DNA of 64,000 nucleotides from an uncultured Flavobacteriaceae bacterium (GCA_947498845.1 CANMLX010000004.1:1-64000); one strand, 5' to 3'. Positions 35,419-44,496 are shown, numbered from the stretch's first letter. The notes: generated by a model from the letters alone, not told the origin. Numbers and translations: made by a program.

Positions 35419-36555
35419 ATGATGGTAGCAAAAAAACCTATCAAGCTTTTAACAGCATTAGTATTAACCTTTTTTTCTATTGCATCTTATGCAACTAACG
35501 ATGGTCATGGAGAAGAAAACAAAGACCCCCATAAAGGTGAACTTGTAGATACTCCAGATGAGATAAAAGAGTATATAACACATCACTTAAAAGATTCTCA
35601 CGATTTTCACTTATACACTAATAACAAAACAGGTAAGCACTACGGTTTCGCACTGCCTGTGATTGTTTGGACCAGCAAAGGATTAAAAACATTTATGTCT
35701 TCTGCATTTCATCATGATGACGAAGGTCATACCATTGTTGAAAAAGATGACGTAAGCTTAGTAAAATTGCACAGTAAAATATACGAGTTAGATAACGGAG
35801 CAACATCTGTAAGTTTTGACGAACACCACCATCCAACAAACGCACATAAAGTATTAGATTTCTCTATCACAAAGTCTGTATTTGGAATGCTATTAGCTGG
35901 ATTGCTAATGCTTTTAGGGTTTGGTGCTTTAGCTAAAGGGTATAAAAAAGGTAATACTATTCCTAAAGGAGTCGGTCGTGTGTTAGAACCCTTAGTAATT
36001 TATGTACGTGACGATATTGCAAGACCAAATATTGGAGAGAAAAAATATAGAAAGTTTATGGGCTTTTTATTAACTGTGTTTTTCTTTATCTGGATATTAA
36101 ATTTATTAGGGTTAACACCATTAGGTTTTAATGTAACAGGACAAATTGCAGTAACAGTATGTTTGGCTTTATTTACAGCAATAATATATCTATTTAGTGG
36201 TAGTAAAGATTTTTGGGCGCATACCTTGTGGATGCCAGGTGTACCAGTAATTTTAAGACCAATATTAGCAGTAATAGAATTAGTGGGGTTTGTATTAATT
36301 AAGCCTTTCTCTCTACTAGTACGTTTATTTGCCAATATGACAGCAGGGCACTTTGTTGTTATGAGTTTAATAGCATTAATGATCTTATTAAAGAAGAAGT
36401 TTGGTGTAGTAGGCTCTACAGGAATGTCATTGGTACTAGCATTATTTATTTCGGTAATAGAAATTTTAGTAGCCTTTTTACAAGCGTTTATTTTCACAAT
36501 GTTGTCATCGCTATTTATAGGAATGGCAGTAGAAGAACATGAAGAACATCATTAA
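35419..36555 (+). CDS. atpB: F-type ATP synthase subunit a
   Basis: Proton-channel subunit a of the F0 sector. I start it at ATG 35419, giving a cleavable-looking signal (KLLTALVLTFFSIASYA); an in-frame GTG at 35410 is also possible. About 150 residues of histidine-rich, periplasm-facing extension (KDPHKGELVDTPDEIKEYI; FHHDDEGHT; DEHHHPTNAHK) precede the usual five-helix domain, so the protein is about 378 residues against about 270 in E. coli. The essential arginine is in the conserved LLVRLFANMTAGH. The extension is typical of Bacteroidota subunit a; its role is unknown. It is the first gene of atpBEFHAG. Confidence 0.93.
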   Translation: MMVAKKPIKLLTALVLTFFSIASYATNDGHGEENKDPHKGELVDTPDEIKEYITHHLKDSHDFHLYTNNKTGKHYGFALPVIVWTSKGLKTFMSSAFHHDDEGHTIVEKDDVSLVKLHSKIYELDNGATSVSFDEHHHPTNAHKVLDFSITKSVFGMLLAGLLMLLGFGALAKGYKKGNTIPKGVGRVLEPLVIYVRDDIARPNIGEKKYRKFMGFLLTVFFFIWILNLLGLTPLGFNVTGQIAVTVCLALFTAIIYLFSGSKDFWAHTLWMPGVPVILRPILAVIELVGFVLIKPFSLLVRLFANMTAGHFVVMSLIALMILLKKKFGVVGSTGMSLVLALFISVIEILVAFLQAFIFTMLSSLFIGMAVEEHEEHH

Positions 36556-36583
36556 CAAGAATTTGTTTAATTAATATTTATAA

Positions 36584-36793
<210 letters not shown>

Positions 36794-36821
36794 TTTCCTG
36801 CAAAAAACAAAGAGAAAAAAT

Positions 36822-36856
36822 AGTTTCTGTAACGGTTGGTTACAGAAACTGTTTTT
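36822..36856 (+). terminator. Perfect 12-bp hairpin with T-run between atpE and atpF
   Basis: AGTTTCTGTAAC and GTTACAGAAACT form a perfect stem with a 5-base GGTTG loop, followed by GTTTTT, 28 bp after atpE and 43 bp before atpF. It looks like an intrinsic terminator inside the operon. Partial termination, or 3'-end protection after processing, would give more subunit c mRNA than downstream mRNA. Confidence 0.65.
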
Positions 36857-36899
36857 AAAAAATTAAACAAATACAATTTTTTAAGAAAATCTATATTTT

Positions 36900-37400
36900 A
36901 TGGAAGCTTTATTAAATGATTTTTCGGTAGGTTTATTTTTTATGCAAGCTATAATCTTAGTAATTTTAATATTACTAATGCGAAAGTTTGCTTGGAAACC
37001 TATTCTTAATGCTTTAGATGAAAGAGAAAGTGGTATTGAAGATGCATTGAAATCTGCTGAAAACGCAAAAAAGGAAATGGAGAATCTTCAAGCCAACAAT
37101 GCAAAATTATTACAAGAAGCTAGAACAGAGCGTGAAACAATGTTAAAAGAGGCTAGAGAGATCAAAAATAAAATGATTGAAGATGCTAAAGCAGAGGCTC
37201 AAGAAGAGGCTAATAAGTTAGTAGCACAAGCACAAGCAACTATAGAAAGTGAAAAGAAAGCAGCTGTAGCCGATTTAAAATCGCAAGTAGCTAACTTATC
37301 TATAGAAATAGCAGAAAAAGTAGTTCGCGAAGAATTATCAAATAAAGACAAGCAAGTAAAGTTAGTGGAGTCTATGTTAGGCGAAGCTACTTTAAACTAA
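36900..37400 (+). CDS. atpF: F-type ATP synthase subunit b
   Basis: A 166-residue peripheral-stalk subunit. One N-terminal membrane helix (about 10-28) is followed by a long charged amphipathic coiled coil (about 40-155), as in all b subunits; RKFAWKPILNALDEREsgIE is the usual junction. It dimerises to hold F1 against F0 and contacts the delta subunit encoded next. It follows the atpE hairpin by 43 bp; another short palindrome follows it. Confidence 0.94.
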   Translation: MEALLNDFSVGLFFMQAIILVILILLMRKFAWKPILNALDERESGIEDALKSAENAKKEMENLQANNAKLLQEARTERETMLKEAREIKNKMIEDAKAEAQEEANKLVAQAQATIESEKKAAVADLKSQVANLSIEIAEKVVREELSNKDKQVKLVESMLGEATLN

Positions 37401-37417
37401 ATAATTTAAACAAAAGC

Positions 37418-37434
37418 CCTTTCTTTAAGAAAGG
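37418..37434 (+). repeat. Short palindrome in the atpF-atpH gap
   Basis: CCTTTCTT and AAGAAAGG flank one T. As RNA it gives a 7-bp stem with a tight loop, 15 bp before atpH. It could be an RNA processing or stability element; there is no T-run. Confidence 0.35.
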
Positions 37435-37449
37435 ATTTAGCATAGGATT

Positions 37450-37986
37450 ATGGCAGGAACAAGAGCAGCTATACGTTACGCAAAAGCAGTATTAAGTTTA
37501 GCCCTTTCTGAAAACAAAGCAGAAGAGGTAAACACCGATATGCAGCTAATTGCTAATACCATTGCACAAAATGAAGATTTAAGCAGTATGTTGAGTAATT
37601 CTGTAATTAAAGCAGAAGCTAAAAAATCGGCATTATTAGCTATTTTTCCTAAACTAAATACTATAAGTAATGGTTTATTTGATGTGTTAGTATCAAATAA
37701 AAGAATTAACATTTTAAATAATGTAGCCTTAAAATACAGTACATTGTTCGATGCTCATAATGGCAAAGAAGTAGCACAAGTTACCACTGCTGTACCATTA
37801 ACTAAAGATTTAGAGCTTCAGGTACTAGCTAAAGTAAAAGAGCTTACAAACAAAGCTGTAACTATAGAAAGTATTGTAGATGAAAACATATTAGGTGGTT
37901 TCATTTTAAGAGTTGGAGATAAGCAATACGATGCTAGTATCTCTAATAAACTAGATAAATTAAAAAGAGAATTTACATTAAATTAA
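37450..37986 (+). CDS. atpH: F-type ATP synthase subunit delta
   Basis: A 178-residue OSCP/delta subunit linking the b stalk to the top of F1. It has the six-helix N-terminal domain (RAAIRYAKAVLSLALSENKA at the start) and the C-terminal signature ILGGFILRVGDKQYDASISN. Length and position between atpF and atpA are standard. The start ATG is followed by AGTRAAIRYAKA, the usual N-terminus. Confidence 0.94.
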   Translation: MAGTRAAIRYAKAVLSLALSENKAEEVNTDMQLIANTIAQNEDLSSMLSNSVIKAEAKKSALLAIFPKLNTISNGLFDVLVSNKRINILNNVALKYSTLFDAHNGKEVAQVTTAVPLTKDLELQVLAKVKELTNKAVTIESIVDENILGGFILRVGDKQYDASISNKLDKLKREFTLN

Positions 37987-38048
37987 TAAATAGTTAGCGT
38001 TGATGTTATCTAACGTCTATTGTCTAATATCTAAAATCTAAAATAAAG

Positions 38049-39626
38049 ATGGCAGAAGTAAAACCAGCTGAAGTATCAGCAATCTTAAAACAACAACTTG
38101 CAGGATTTGAAGCAGAAGCTTCATTAAATGAAGTAGGAACAGTACTTACTGTTGGTGATGGTATTGTACGTGCTTATGGATTATCTAACGCACAATACGG
38201 TGAGTTAGTAGAGTTTGAAGGCGGTTTAGAAGGTATTGTTCTTAACCTAGAAGAAGACAATGTTGGTATTGTATTATTAGGATCTTCAATAGGTGTTACA
38301 GAAGGTGCTACCGTAAAACGTACTGGTAAAATTGCTTCTATCAATGTTGGAGAAGGTATTGTTGGTCGTGTTGTAGATACATTAGGAAACCCAATTGATG
38401 GTAAAGGACCTATTTCTGGAGAGACTTATCAAATGCCATTAGAGCGTAAAGCGCCTGGTGTTATTTATCGTGAGCCAGTAACGGAGCCATTACAAACAGG
38501 TATTAAATCTATCGATGCCATGATCCCTGTAGGGCGTGGACAACGTGAGTTGGTAATTGGTGACCGTCAAACTGGTAAAACAACCGTTTGTATTGATACC
38601 ATTTTAAATCAAAAAGAATTTTACGATGCAGGTGAGCCTGTATATTGTATATATGTCGCTGTAGGGCAAAAAGCATCTACTGTAGCAAACATTGCTAAAG
38701 TATTAGAAGAAAGAGGCGCATTAGCCTATACAACTATTGTAGCTGCAAATGCATCAGATCCTGCGCCAATGCAAGTATACGCACCAATGGCAGGTGCTGC
38801 AATTGGTGAATACTTTAGAGATACTGGTCGTCCAGCTTTAATTATTTATGACGATTTATCTAAACAAGCGGTAGCATACCGTGAGGTATCCTTATTATTA
38901 CGTCGTCCACCAGGACGTGAAGCGTACCCTGGAGACGTTTTCTACTTACACTCGCGTTTATTAGAGCGTTCTGCTAAGGTGATTAACGACGATAGTATTG
39001 CTAAAAACATGAACGATCTACCCGATTCTTTAAAACCTATAGTTAAAGGTGGTGGTTCATTAACTGCTTTACCAATTATTGAAACTCAGGCAGGTGACGT
39101 ATCGGCTTATATTCCAACAAACGTAATTTCTATTACAGACGGGCAGATATTTTTGGATGGTGATTTATTTAACTCTGGTGTACGTCCAGCTATTAACGTA
39201 GGGATCTCTGTATCTCGTGTTGGTGGTAATGCACAGATAAAATCAATGAAAAAAGTATCAGGTACATTAAAATTAGACCAGGCACAATTTCGTGAATTAG
39301 AAGCGTTTGCTAAGTTTGGTTCAGACCTTGATGCCGTTACATTAAATGTAATTGAAAAAGGTAAGCGTAATGTTGAGATCTTAAAGCAAGCTCAAAACGA
39401 TCCGTTTACAGTTGAAGATCAGGTAGCAATTATTTACGCTGGATCTAAAAACTTATTAAGAGATGTACCGGTAAATAAAGTAAAAGAATTTGAAAGAGAT
39501 TTCATAGAATTCTTAAACGCGAAGCACAGAGGTATTTTAGATACATTAAAGTCTGGAAAATTAACAGATGAAGCTACAGATACATTAACCACAGTAGCAA
39601 AAGATTTATCAAGTAAATATATATAG
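38049..39626 (+). CDS. atpA: F-type ATP synthase subunit alpha
   Basis: A 525-residue regulatory nucleotide-binding subunit of F1. The P-loop is GDRQTGKT (about residue 173), and the signature [17 protein letters not shown] is present near 382. It alternates with beta in the hexamer, but the beta gene (atpD) is not in this cluster. Codon use is more G/C-rich and regular than its neighbours, which fits high expression. Its stop codon's last base is the first base of an inverted-repeat element that fills the gap to atpG. Confidence 0.97.
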   Translation: MAEVKPAEVSAILKQQLAGFEAEASLNEVGTVLTVGDGIVRAYGLSNAQYGELVEFEGGLEGIVLNLEEDNVGIVLLGSSIGVTEGATVKRTGKIASINVGEGIVGRVVDTLGNPIDGKGPISGETYQMPLERKAPGVIYREPVTEPLQTGIKSIDAMIPVGRGQRELVIGDRQTGKTTVCIDTILNQKEFYDAGEPVYCIYVAVGQKASTVANIAKVLEERGALAYTTIVAANASDPAPMQVYAPMAGAAIGEYFRDTGRPALIIYDDLSKQAVAYREVSLLLRRPPGREAYPGDVFYLHSRLLERSAKVINDDSIAKNMNDLPDSLKPIVKGGGSLTALPIIETQAGDVSAYIPTNVISITDGQIFLDGDLFNSGVRPAINVGISVSRVGGNAQIKSMKKVSGTLKLDQAQFRELEAFAKFGSDLDAVTLNVIEKGKRNVEILKQAQNDPFTVEDQVAIIYAGSKNLLRDVPVNKVKEFERDFIEFLNAKHRGILDTLKSGKLTDEATDTLTTVAKDLSSKYI

Positions 39627-39722
39627 CCCCTCCCAGCCTCCCCGAAGGGGAGGAGTTAAACGGAGGAAAAATATTAAGTAAACTAATAAAAATCCCTCCC
39701 CTTTGGGGAGGTTAGGTGGGGC
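39626..39722. repeat. G/C-rich REP-like inverted-repeat element filling the atpA-atpG gap
   Basis: Arms of 28 bp at 39626-39653 and 39695-39722 are inverted copies at 24 of 28 positions, and each arm is itself palindromic (CCTCCCCGAAGGGGAGG on the left, CCTCCCCTTTGGGGAGG on the right). A 41-bp AT-rich spacer separates them. The element begins on the last base of the atpA stop and ends 2 bp before the atpG ATG. A homologous copy is at 51562-51670. Confidence 0.75.
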
Positions 39723-39724
39723 AA

Positions 39725-40588
39725 ATGGCAAACTTAAAAGAAATACGTAACAGAATATCATCGGTATCTTCAACAATGCAGATTACCAGTGCCATGAAAA
39801 TGGTATCTGCTGCTAAGTTAAAGAAAGCTCAGGACGCTATTACAGCAATGCGCCCTTATGCAGATAAATTAACTGAACTTTTACAAAGTTTAAGTGCCAC
39901 TTTAGATGCCGATTCTGGAAGTAAATTTTCTGAGCAAAGAGAGGTTAAAAAAGTACTTATAGTAGCTGTAACCTCTAACAGAGGTTTAGCAGGAGCATTT
40001 AACTCTAATATTATAAAGCAGGTTAATAACCTGACGTCTCAAACCTACGCTAATCAAGACGTGTCTTATGTCGTGATAGGTAAAAAAGGGAATGATGCCT
40101 ATAAAAAGTCTGATAAGATTATCGCTAACCATAGCGCTATTTTTGATGATTTAACTTTCGAAAATGTAGCAAATATAGCTCAGGATTTAATGGATAGGTT
40201 TGTTGCTGGTGAATTTGATAAAATTGAAGTTGTTTATAACAAGTTCAAAAATGCAGCCACTCAAATAGTAATGACAGAGCAGTTTTTACCAATCCTACCT
40301 ATAGAAGGTGGAGAGGCAGATACAAATTCTGATTATGTTTTTGAGCCATCTAAAGCTGAAATTGTAGAGCAATTAATACCTAAGTCTCTTAAAACACAAT
40401 TATATAAAGGTATAAGAGATTCTTTTGCCTCTGAGCACGGTGCACGTATGACTGCAATGCATAAGGCTACCGATAATGCTAAAGAGCTAAGAGATCAGCT
40501 TAAATTAACCTATAACAAAGCACGTCAAGCAGCAATTACTAACGAAATTTTAGAAATTGTAGGTGGAGCGGAAGCCTTGAATAATTAG
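39725..40588 (+). CDS. atpG: F-type ATP synthase subunit gamma
   Basis: The central rotor shaft of F1, 287 residues from ATG 39725 (MANLKEIRNRISSVSSTMQI). An in-frame GTG at 39716 lies within the repeat element and would add only GQ-type residues, so I reject it. The C-terminal signature NKARQAAITNEILEIVGGAEAL is intact. It ends the cluster: no atpD or atpC follows. The last bases of the gene recur three times downstream, the last time on the far side of the LRR gene. Confidence 0.95.
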   Translation: MANLKEIRNRISSVSSTMQITSAMKMVSAAKLKKAQDAITAMRPYADKLTELLQSLSATLDADSGSKFSEQREVKKVLIVAVTSNRGLAGAFNSNIIKQVNNLTSQTYANQDVSYVVIGKKGNDAYKKSDKIIANHSAIFDDLTFENVANIAQDLMDRFVAGEFDKIEVVYNKFKNAATQIVMTEQFLPILPIEGGEADTNSDYVFEPSKAEIVEQLIPKSLKTQLYKGIRDSFASEHGARMTAMHKATDNAKELRDQLKLTYNKARQAAITNEILEIVGGAEALNN

Positions 40589-40618
40589 AGAAATCTGAAA
40601 GATTTTTCAAAATGCTTC

Positions 40619-40732
40619 GAAGCGGAAGCGTTGAACAATTAGGCGTTAGGCAATTTTCAATAGACCGGAAGCGTTGAACAACTAATTAGTATGTTTGTCA
40701 TTCCAGTGAAGGCAGGAATCCATAATATATAC
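40619..40732. repeat. Repeated atpG 3'-end fragments and 66-bp direct repeat, left side
   Basis: Two fragments copy the atpG tail: 40619-40642 (AGCGGAAGCGTTGAACAATTAG core) and 40666-40689 (GGAAGCGTTGAACAACTAAT core). From 40667 to 40732 a 66-bp stretch is a direct repeat of 41984-42049 with two mismatches. It includes a small palindrome of the type ATTCC...GGAAT. The gap 40589-40963 contains no gene besides these, the terminator and the 27-bp motif. Confidence 0.75.
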
Positions 40733-40766
40733 AGCCTTACCATTTTTGGTAAGGCTTTTCCTTTTT
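40733..40766 (+). terminator. Intrinsic terminator of the atp cluster
   Basis: AGCCTTACC and GGTAAGGCT form a perfect 9-bp stem with an ATTTTT loop, followed by TTTCCTTTTT. It is 145 bp past atpG, displaced by the repeated tail fragments. Confidence 0.75.
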
Positions 40767-40818
40767 AGAATCTTTTGTGACTGTTAAACCTTTGTCTCGA
40801 TAAAAAGTAATGCATGAA

Positions 40819-40845
40819 TGATTTGTGATACTTTTTGATGAGTTA
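40819..40845 (+). promoter_or_regulatory. Shared 27-bp candidate operator upstream of the LRR gene
   Basis: The motif reads TGATTTGTGAT, two variable bases, TTTTTGATGA, one variable base, TTA. It matches 44497-44523 at 24 of 27 positions. It contains ten-bp direct repeats (ATTTGTGATA, CTTTTTGATG), as expected for an AraC-type dimer on one DNA face. It is 145 bp before the LRR start. The hybrid kinase gene with its AraC domain lies between the two copies. Confidence 0.6.
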
Positions 40846-40963
40846 TTTAATGCAATTGTGAGGTTTATTGTTTTGAGATTAAAGTTGACTAAATAATGAC
40901 GTTTAGATTAGGGTTATTTGCTTGAGTTTTTACTCATAATTAAATAACCTTAAATCTAAGAAC

Positions 40964-41953
40964 ATGAAAAAAAATTTACTTACAGCATTTACATTACTAG
41001 TTTCTTTACTAAGTACTTCTCAAACCTTTATAGTTGATAATGTAGAATATGAAGTTACTTCAACAAGCCCTAATACTGTAACAATAATAGATAATACAAA
41101 TTCAGGAGATTTAGTAATACCTGAAACAGTAGAAAATGGAGGTATAACTTATGCTATTACCAGTATTGGGAGTTTTGCATTTTCTTCAAATAGTTTAAGA
41201 AGCATTAACATTCCTGATGGTGTAACCAGTATAGGAGAGTGGGCTTTCAGATTTAACTTTTTAACAAGTTTAACTATTCCAAGTAGCGTAACCAGTATAG
41301 GAGATAATGCTTTTCGAGAAAACCAGTTGACAAGTTTAACTATTCCAAACAGTATAACAACTATTGGAGAAGCGGTCTTTTTTTCAAATAGATTAACAAA
41401 TGTAACTATTCCAAATAGTGTTACAAGTATTGGGAATTTTGCTTTTCAGGATAACGAATTAGTAAGTGTGATTATTCCAAATAATGTAACAAGTATTGGA
41501 GTCTCTGCTTTTAATGAAAATCCTTTAACTGAGGTAATAACAACTGGTACTACTCCTGCAATTACACAAGGAAGTGCTTCTGGTCTTTTGGAAACGAATG
41601 TTTTTACAAACAATCGTAGTAATATAGATTTAATAATTCCAGATGGTACTACTGCTACCTATTTAGCAGCAGGATGGACTGGTTTTAAATCTATAAGAGA
41701 AAATTCTTCGTTAAGTATTGTAGGCTCAAAATTAAGTGCATCAACAAAACTAATAATAAAACAAAATGCACTAGACATTTTATATCCTAGCTCTATTAAA
41801 TTAAAAAGCTATAACATTTATAATATCTCGGGAGTTAAAGTGTTAAGTGGAACTAATAAAACTATTGGTATAAACAATTTATCTAGTGGCTTATATGTAA
41901 TAGAGTTAAATTTTAATAAGATAAAGATTCGTAAAAAGTTTGTAAAATCCTAG
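40964..41953 (+). CDS. BspA-like leucine-rich repeat protein with T9SS sorting domain
   Basis: A 329-residue secreted protein. A signal peptide (about 1-20) precedes a short beta region. Residues about 60-185 hold six 23-residue LRR_5/BspA-type repeats with the pattern LTSLTIPNSVTSIGDNAF, and the C-terminal 75 residues form a type A T9SS sorting domain (SYNIYNISGVKVLSG; LSSGLYVIELNFNKIKIRKK). It would be displayed on the surface, where BspA-like repeats mediate adhesion or ligand binding. It is monocistronic, lies between duplicated atpG tails with a terminator on each side, and carries the 27-bp motif upstream, so it looks like an inserted accessory unit. Confidence 0.88.
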   Translation: MKKNLLTAFTLLVSLLSTSQTFIVDNVEYEVTSTSPNTVTIIDNTNSGDLVIPETVENGGITYAITSIGSFAFSSNSLRSINIPDGVTSIGEWAFRFNFLTSLTIPSSVTSIGDNAFRENQLTSLTIPNSITTIGEAVFFSNRLTNVTIPNSVTSIGNFAFQDNELVSVIIPNNVTSIGVSAFNENPLTEVITTGTTPAITQGSASGLLETNVFTNNRSNIDLIIPDGTTATYLAAGWTGFKSIRENSSLSIVGSKLSASTKLIIKQNALDILYPSSIKLKSYNIYNISGVKVLSGTNKTIGINNLSSGLYVIELNFNKIKIRKKFVKS

Positions 41954-41966
41954 AAAAGCAGCTTCA

Positions 41967-42049
41967 GAAATTGTAGGTGGAGCGGAAGCGTTGAACAACT
42001 AATTAGTATGTTTGTCATTCCTGCGAAGGCAGGAATCCATAATATATAC
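41967..42049. repeat. Repeated atpG 3'-end fragment and 66-bp direct repeat, right side
   Basis: The stretch 41967-42006 copies the last 12 codons of atpG and, read in frame, still encodes EIVGGAEALNN then stop. From 41984 to 42049 it matches 40667-40732 (64 of 66 bases). It begins 14 bp after the LRR stop. The rest of the gap to 42329 holds a terminator and nothing else I recognise. Confidence 0.75.
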
Positions 42050-42079
42050 GAGGCTGTCTAAAAAGGCAGTCTCTTTTTT
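42050..42079 (+). terminator. Terminator after the LRR gene
   Basis: GAGGCTGTC and GGCAGTCTC form an imperfect 9-bp stem (two wobble-type mismatches) around TAAAAA, followed by TTTTTT. The left half, GGCTGTCTAAAAAG, resembles both arms of the repeat at 48985-49114. Confidence 0.65.
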
Positions 42080-42329
42080 ACACTATTAACCTGAGTTTCT
42101 ATGAATCATAGATAAAAGTCAATAAACATGCTAGATTCAACTTATAATAGACTAGCTGGTTAGTTTATCGTAATTTAAGGAAGAAGATGGTATGTTTAGT
42201 GGTTTTTAGCTAGAAATTAATAAATTTTCATAGCTTCTAAGAGTGACATAATACACATATTTAAACTAAGTGCTTAATAGAGAGGTTTTTGTATTTTAAA
42301 AATAGTGTTCTTAGTTAGAAATCAGGTTA

Positions 42330-44423
42330 TTAACTATACTTTTCAATAGGCTTATTACCAAAACGCGTTTGATATATTTTAGAAAAATACGATGTATGCT
42401 GAAAGCCAACTTCTAGTGCCAATTGTTTTAAAGAAATATCTGTGTTATGCTCAATTATTTTACGTGCCTTTTGTAATTTTATCTCGGTTATTAATTTGTT
42501 AGGCGTCATTCCTCTAATAGCTTTAATTTTTCGATATAAAGTACTTTCAGACATGTTGAAATTTTCTGCAATATCAGTTTGCTTGAATTCAAAAGAAGAA
42601 CAGTTTTCTGAAATAAAATTCTCAACTAAATCTATCCAATTTTTGGTGTCTTCAATTTCTTCAGTAGAGATGTTTTCCTGATTAATAAATTGTACTCTTT
42701 GTTTGTAATTTTTTAATGCGTTTTCTATCCTTACAAGAAGCTCATTATTTTCAAAAGGCTTAGTTAAAAAATCGTCAATACCTAATCTAAATACGTTTAA
42801 ACGACTTTCGTTATCATGTCTGGCTGTAAGCATTAAAACAGGCAGGTCTATTTTGTCTTTTTTTAGTTGTTTAACAAAGTTAAATCCATCCATTTTAGGC
42901 ATCATGTAGTCGGTAATGATAAAGTCTATTGCACAATCTTTTAATAGGTTTAAAGCCTCATTTCCATCTTGAGCATGTATACAGGTATAACCTTGTTTAG
43001 CTAGTAGTGTTGTAATGTAGTTTCGCATTTTAGAGTTATCATCAACTACTAAGATTGTTTCTTCTTTATTTTTACTAGTATTTAAAGAAAGTTCTGTGGT
43101 GTTTTCTATAATAAGATTTGTAGTGTTTAAAGTATCTAAATGCTGCATTTCTTTTAAAGGTAGTATTACTTTAAAATGGCTTCCAACATTAACTTCACTT
43201 TCTATTTGAAGTATACCTTGGTGTAAATTTACAATTTCTTTGGTGAAAGATAACCCTATACCACTGTTTCCAGAATTATTGATATGGTTTTTAACTTGAT
43301 AAAATTGATTACATATTTTGTGAACTTCTGTTATAGGAATTCCAATGCCTGTATCTTTTATAGAAATTCCAATAATGTCATTCTGCACAGTTAAACTTAA
43401 TGTTACTTTTCCACCTTGATCTGTATATTTAGAAGCATTTAATAATATATTACCAATAGCTCTTTCTAAATAAATAATATCTGCTTCAATTAAGAAATTA
43501 TTCGATATAGGTTCTAGATTAAAAGCTATATTTTTTTGATTGAAAAGTGCTTCAAATGAGAGATATAACTTTTGAATAAGCTCAGTAGCACTAATAGTTT
43601 TTATATTTAGCTTAAAATTAGACGTTTCAATTTTTGATAAATCTAACACATCATTTATAATAGAGGTTATTTTGTTTACTTCTTTATCTAAGCCTTGTTT
43701 TATTCGTTTTATACTAGGTGCCTTATCTTCTATACTTTCTAGTTGATTAATATCTCCTTTAATAAGCGTTAGAGGAGTTCTTATTTCATGTGAAATATTA
43801 ATAAAGAATTGAGATTGAAAGTCATTAAGGTTTTGTAATTCTTGTCTTCTTTCTTCAAGCGCTTTTTCATTTTTAAAGTTTAGGTTTTTAAAATAGCCAA
43901 CCATAATATATACACTAAAAGTTAGTACTGGCGGGTTTACACTATTAAATACAGAAACTGGGTAATGTTTAAAATAAAGATTGGGTAAAACAAGAGCTAG
44001 TATAGATATAATTAACACTGCAAAAATTACTTTTTTATTATCTAAAAGTATTAAAGCTACTCCTGGGGTTAATACAAAATAGTATTCCAAAAGTTGTCCC
44101 TGATATAAAAAATTAGAAAAAACAAATGGGACTAATAATAAGTTGAAAATGTAGAGAATACGAGCAGCAAAGAGTTTTTTAACATATTGTAGTAATTGAA
44201 CAGGAAATACTAGAATGATTAACCATATAAAAACCTTAATAGATAAAGATTGTTGGATTTTGGTGAAAAAATACCTTTCTATAAAATTAGAGAAGGATAC
44301 TAAGTACCAAACAGTACAAAAAATATTTAAAAGCTTAATTTTTTTTAATTCAATAGAACCTGTCTCCTGATCTGCTCCTATTGTAACATACCTATTTATT
44401 AGTTCGCTAATTTTCATTATCAT
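42330..44423 (-). CDS. Hybrid histidine kinase / response regulator / AraC one-protein two-component system
   Basis: A 697-residue sensor combining all two-component parts. Residues about 30-180 hold six hydrophobic helices, with no large periplasmic beta-propeller as in classical HTCS proteins. HisKA follows with phospho-acceptor His212 (FINISHEIRTPLTLI), then HATPase (DTGIGIP; SGIGLSFTKEIV), a receiver (ILVVDDNSKMRN; phospho-acceptor in FIITDYMMPKMDG, about 509), and a C-terminal AraC domain (about 600-697, VGFQHTSYFSKIYQTRFG). It should sense a membrane or small-molecule signal and bind DNA directly. It is divergent from a T9SS cargo gene, and the 27-bp motif occurs in that gap and before the LRR gene, making these likely targets. 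Confidence 0.93.
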   Translation of the reverse strand: MIMKISELINRYVTIGADQETGSIELKKIKLLNIFCTVWYLVSFSNFIERYFFTKIQQSLSIKVFIWLIILVFPVQLLQYVKKLFAARILYIFNLLLVPFVFSNFLYQGQLLEYYFVLTPGVALILLDNKKVIFAVLIISILALVLPNLYFKHYPVSVFNSVNPPVLTFSVYIMVGYFKNLNFKNEKALEERRQELQNLNDFQSQFFINISHEIRTPLTLIKGDINQLESIEDKAPSIKRIKQGLDKEVNKITSIINDVLDLSKIETSNFKLNIKTISATELIQKLYLSFEALFNQKNIAFNLEPISNNFLIEADIIYLERAIGNILLNASKYTDQGGKVTLSLTVQNDIIGISIKDTGIGIPITEVHKICNQFYQVKNHINNSGNSGIGLSFTKEIVNLHQGILQIESEVNVGSHFKVILPLKEMQHLDTLNTTNLIIENTTELSLNTSKNKEETILVVDDNSKMRNYITTLLAKQGYTCIHAQDGNEALNLLKDCAIDFIITDYMMPKMDGFNFVKQLKKDKIDLPVLMLTARHDNESRLNVFRLGIDDFLTKPFENNELLVRIENALKNYKQRVQFINQENISTEEIEDTKNWIDLVENFISENCSSFEFKQTDIAENFNMSESTLYRKIKAIRGMTPNKLITEIKLQKARKIIEHNTDISLKQLALEVGFQHTSYFSKIYQTRFGNKPIEKYS

Positions 44424-44496
44424 CTAATTGTACTGCTTTATTATGGTAAACATAGAAAATTTATTATCATTTATTCTAGCAAATATGATAGTTGAT

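Noticed and set aside
39626..39722. CRISPR-like repeat pair
   Set aside because: The two arms are inverted, not direct, there is only one spacer-like interval, and no cas gene is present.
39716..39724. In-frame GTG start for atpG upstream of the ATG
   Set aside because: The codons lie in the right arm of the repeat element; MANLKEIRNR from ATG 39725 is the conserved N-terminus.
40589..40963. Possible truncation of the atp operon with lost atpD and atpC after atpG
   Set aside because: Bacteroidota normally keep atpD and atpC apart from this cluster, so no loss needs to be assumed even though the site was later disturbed by repeats.
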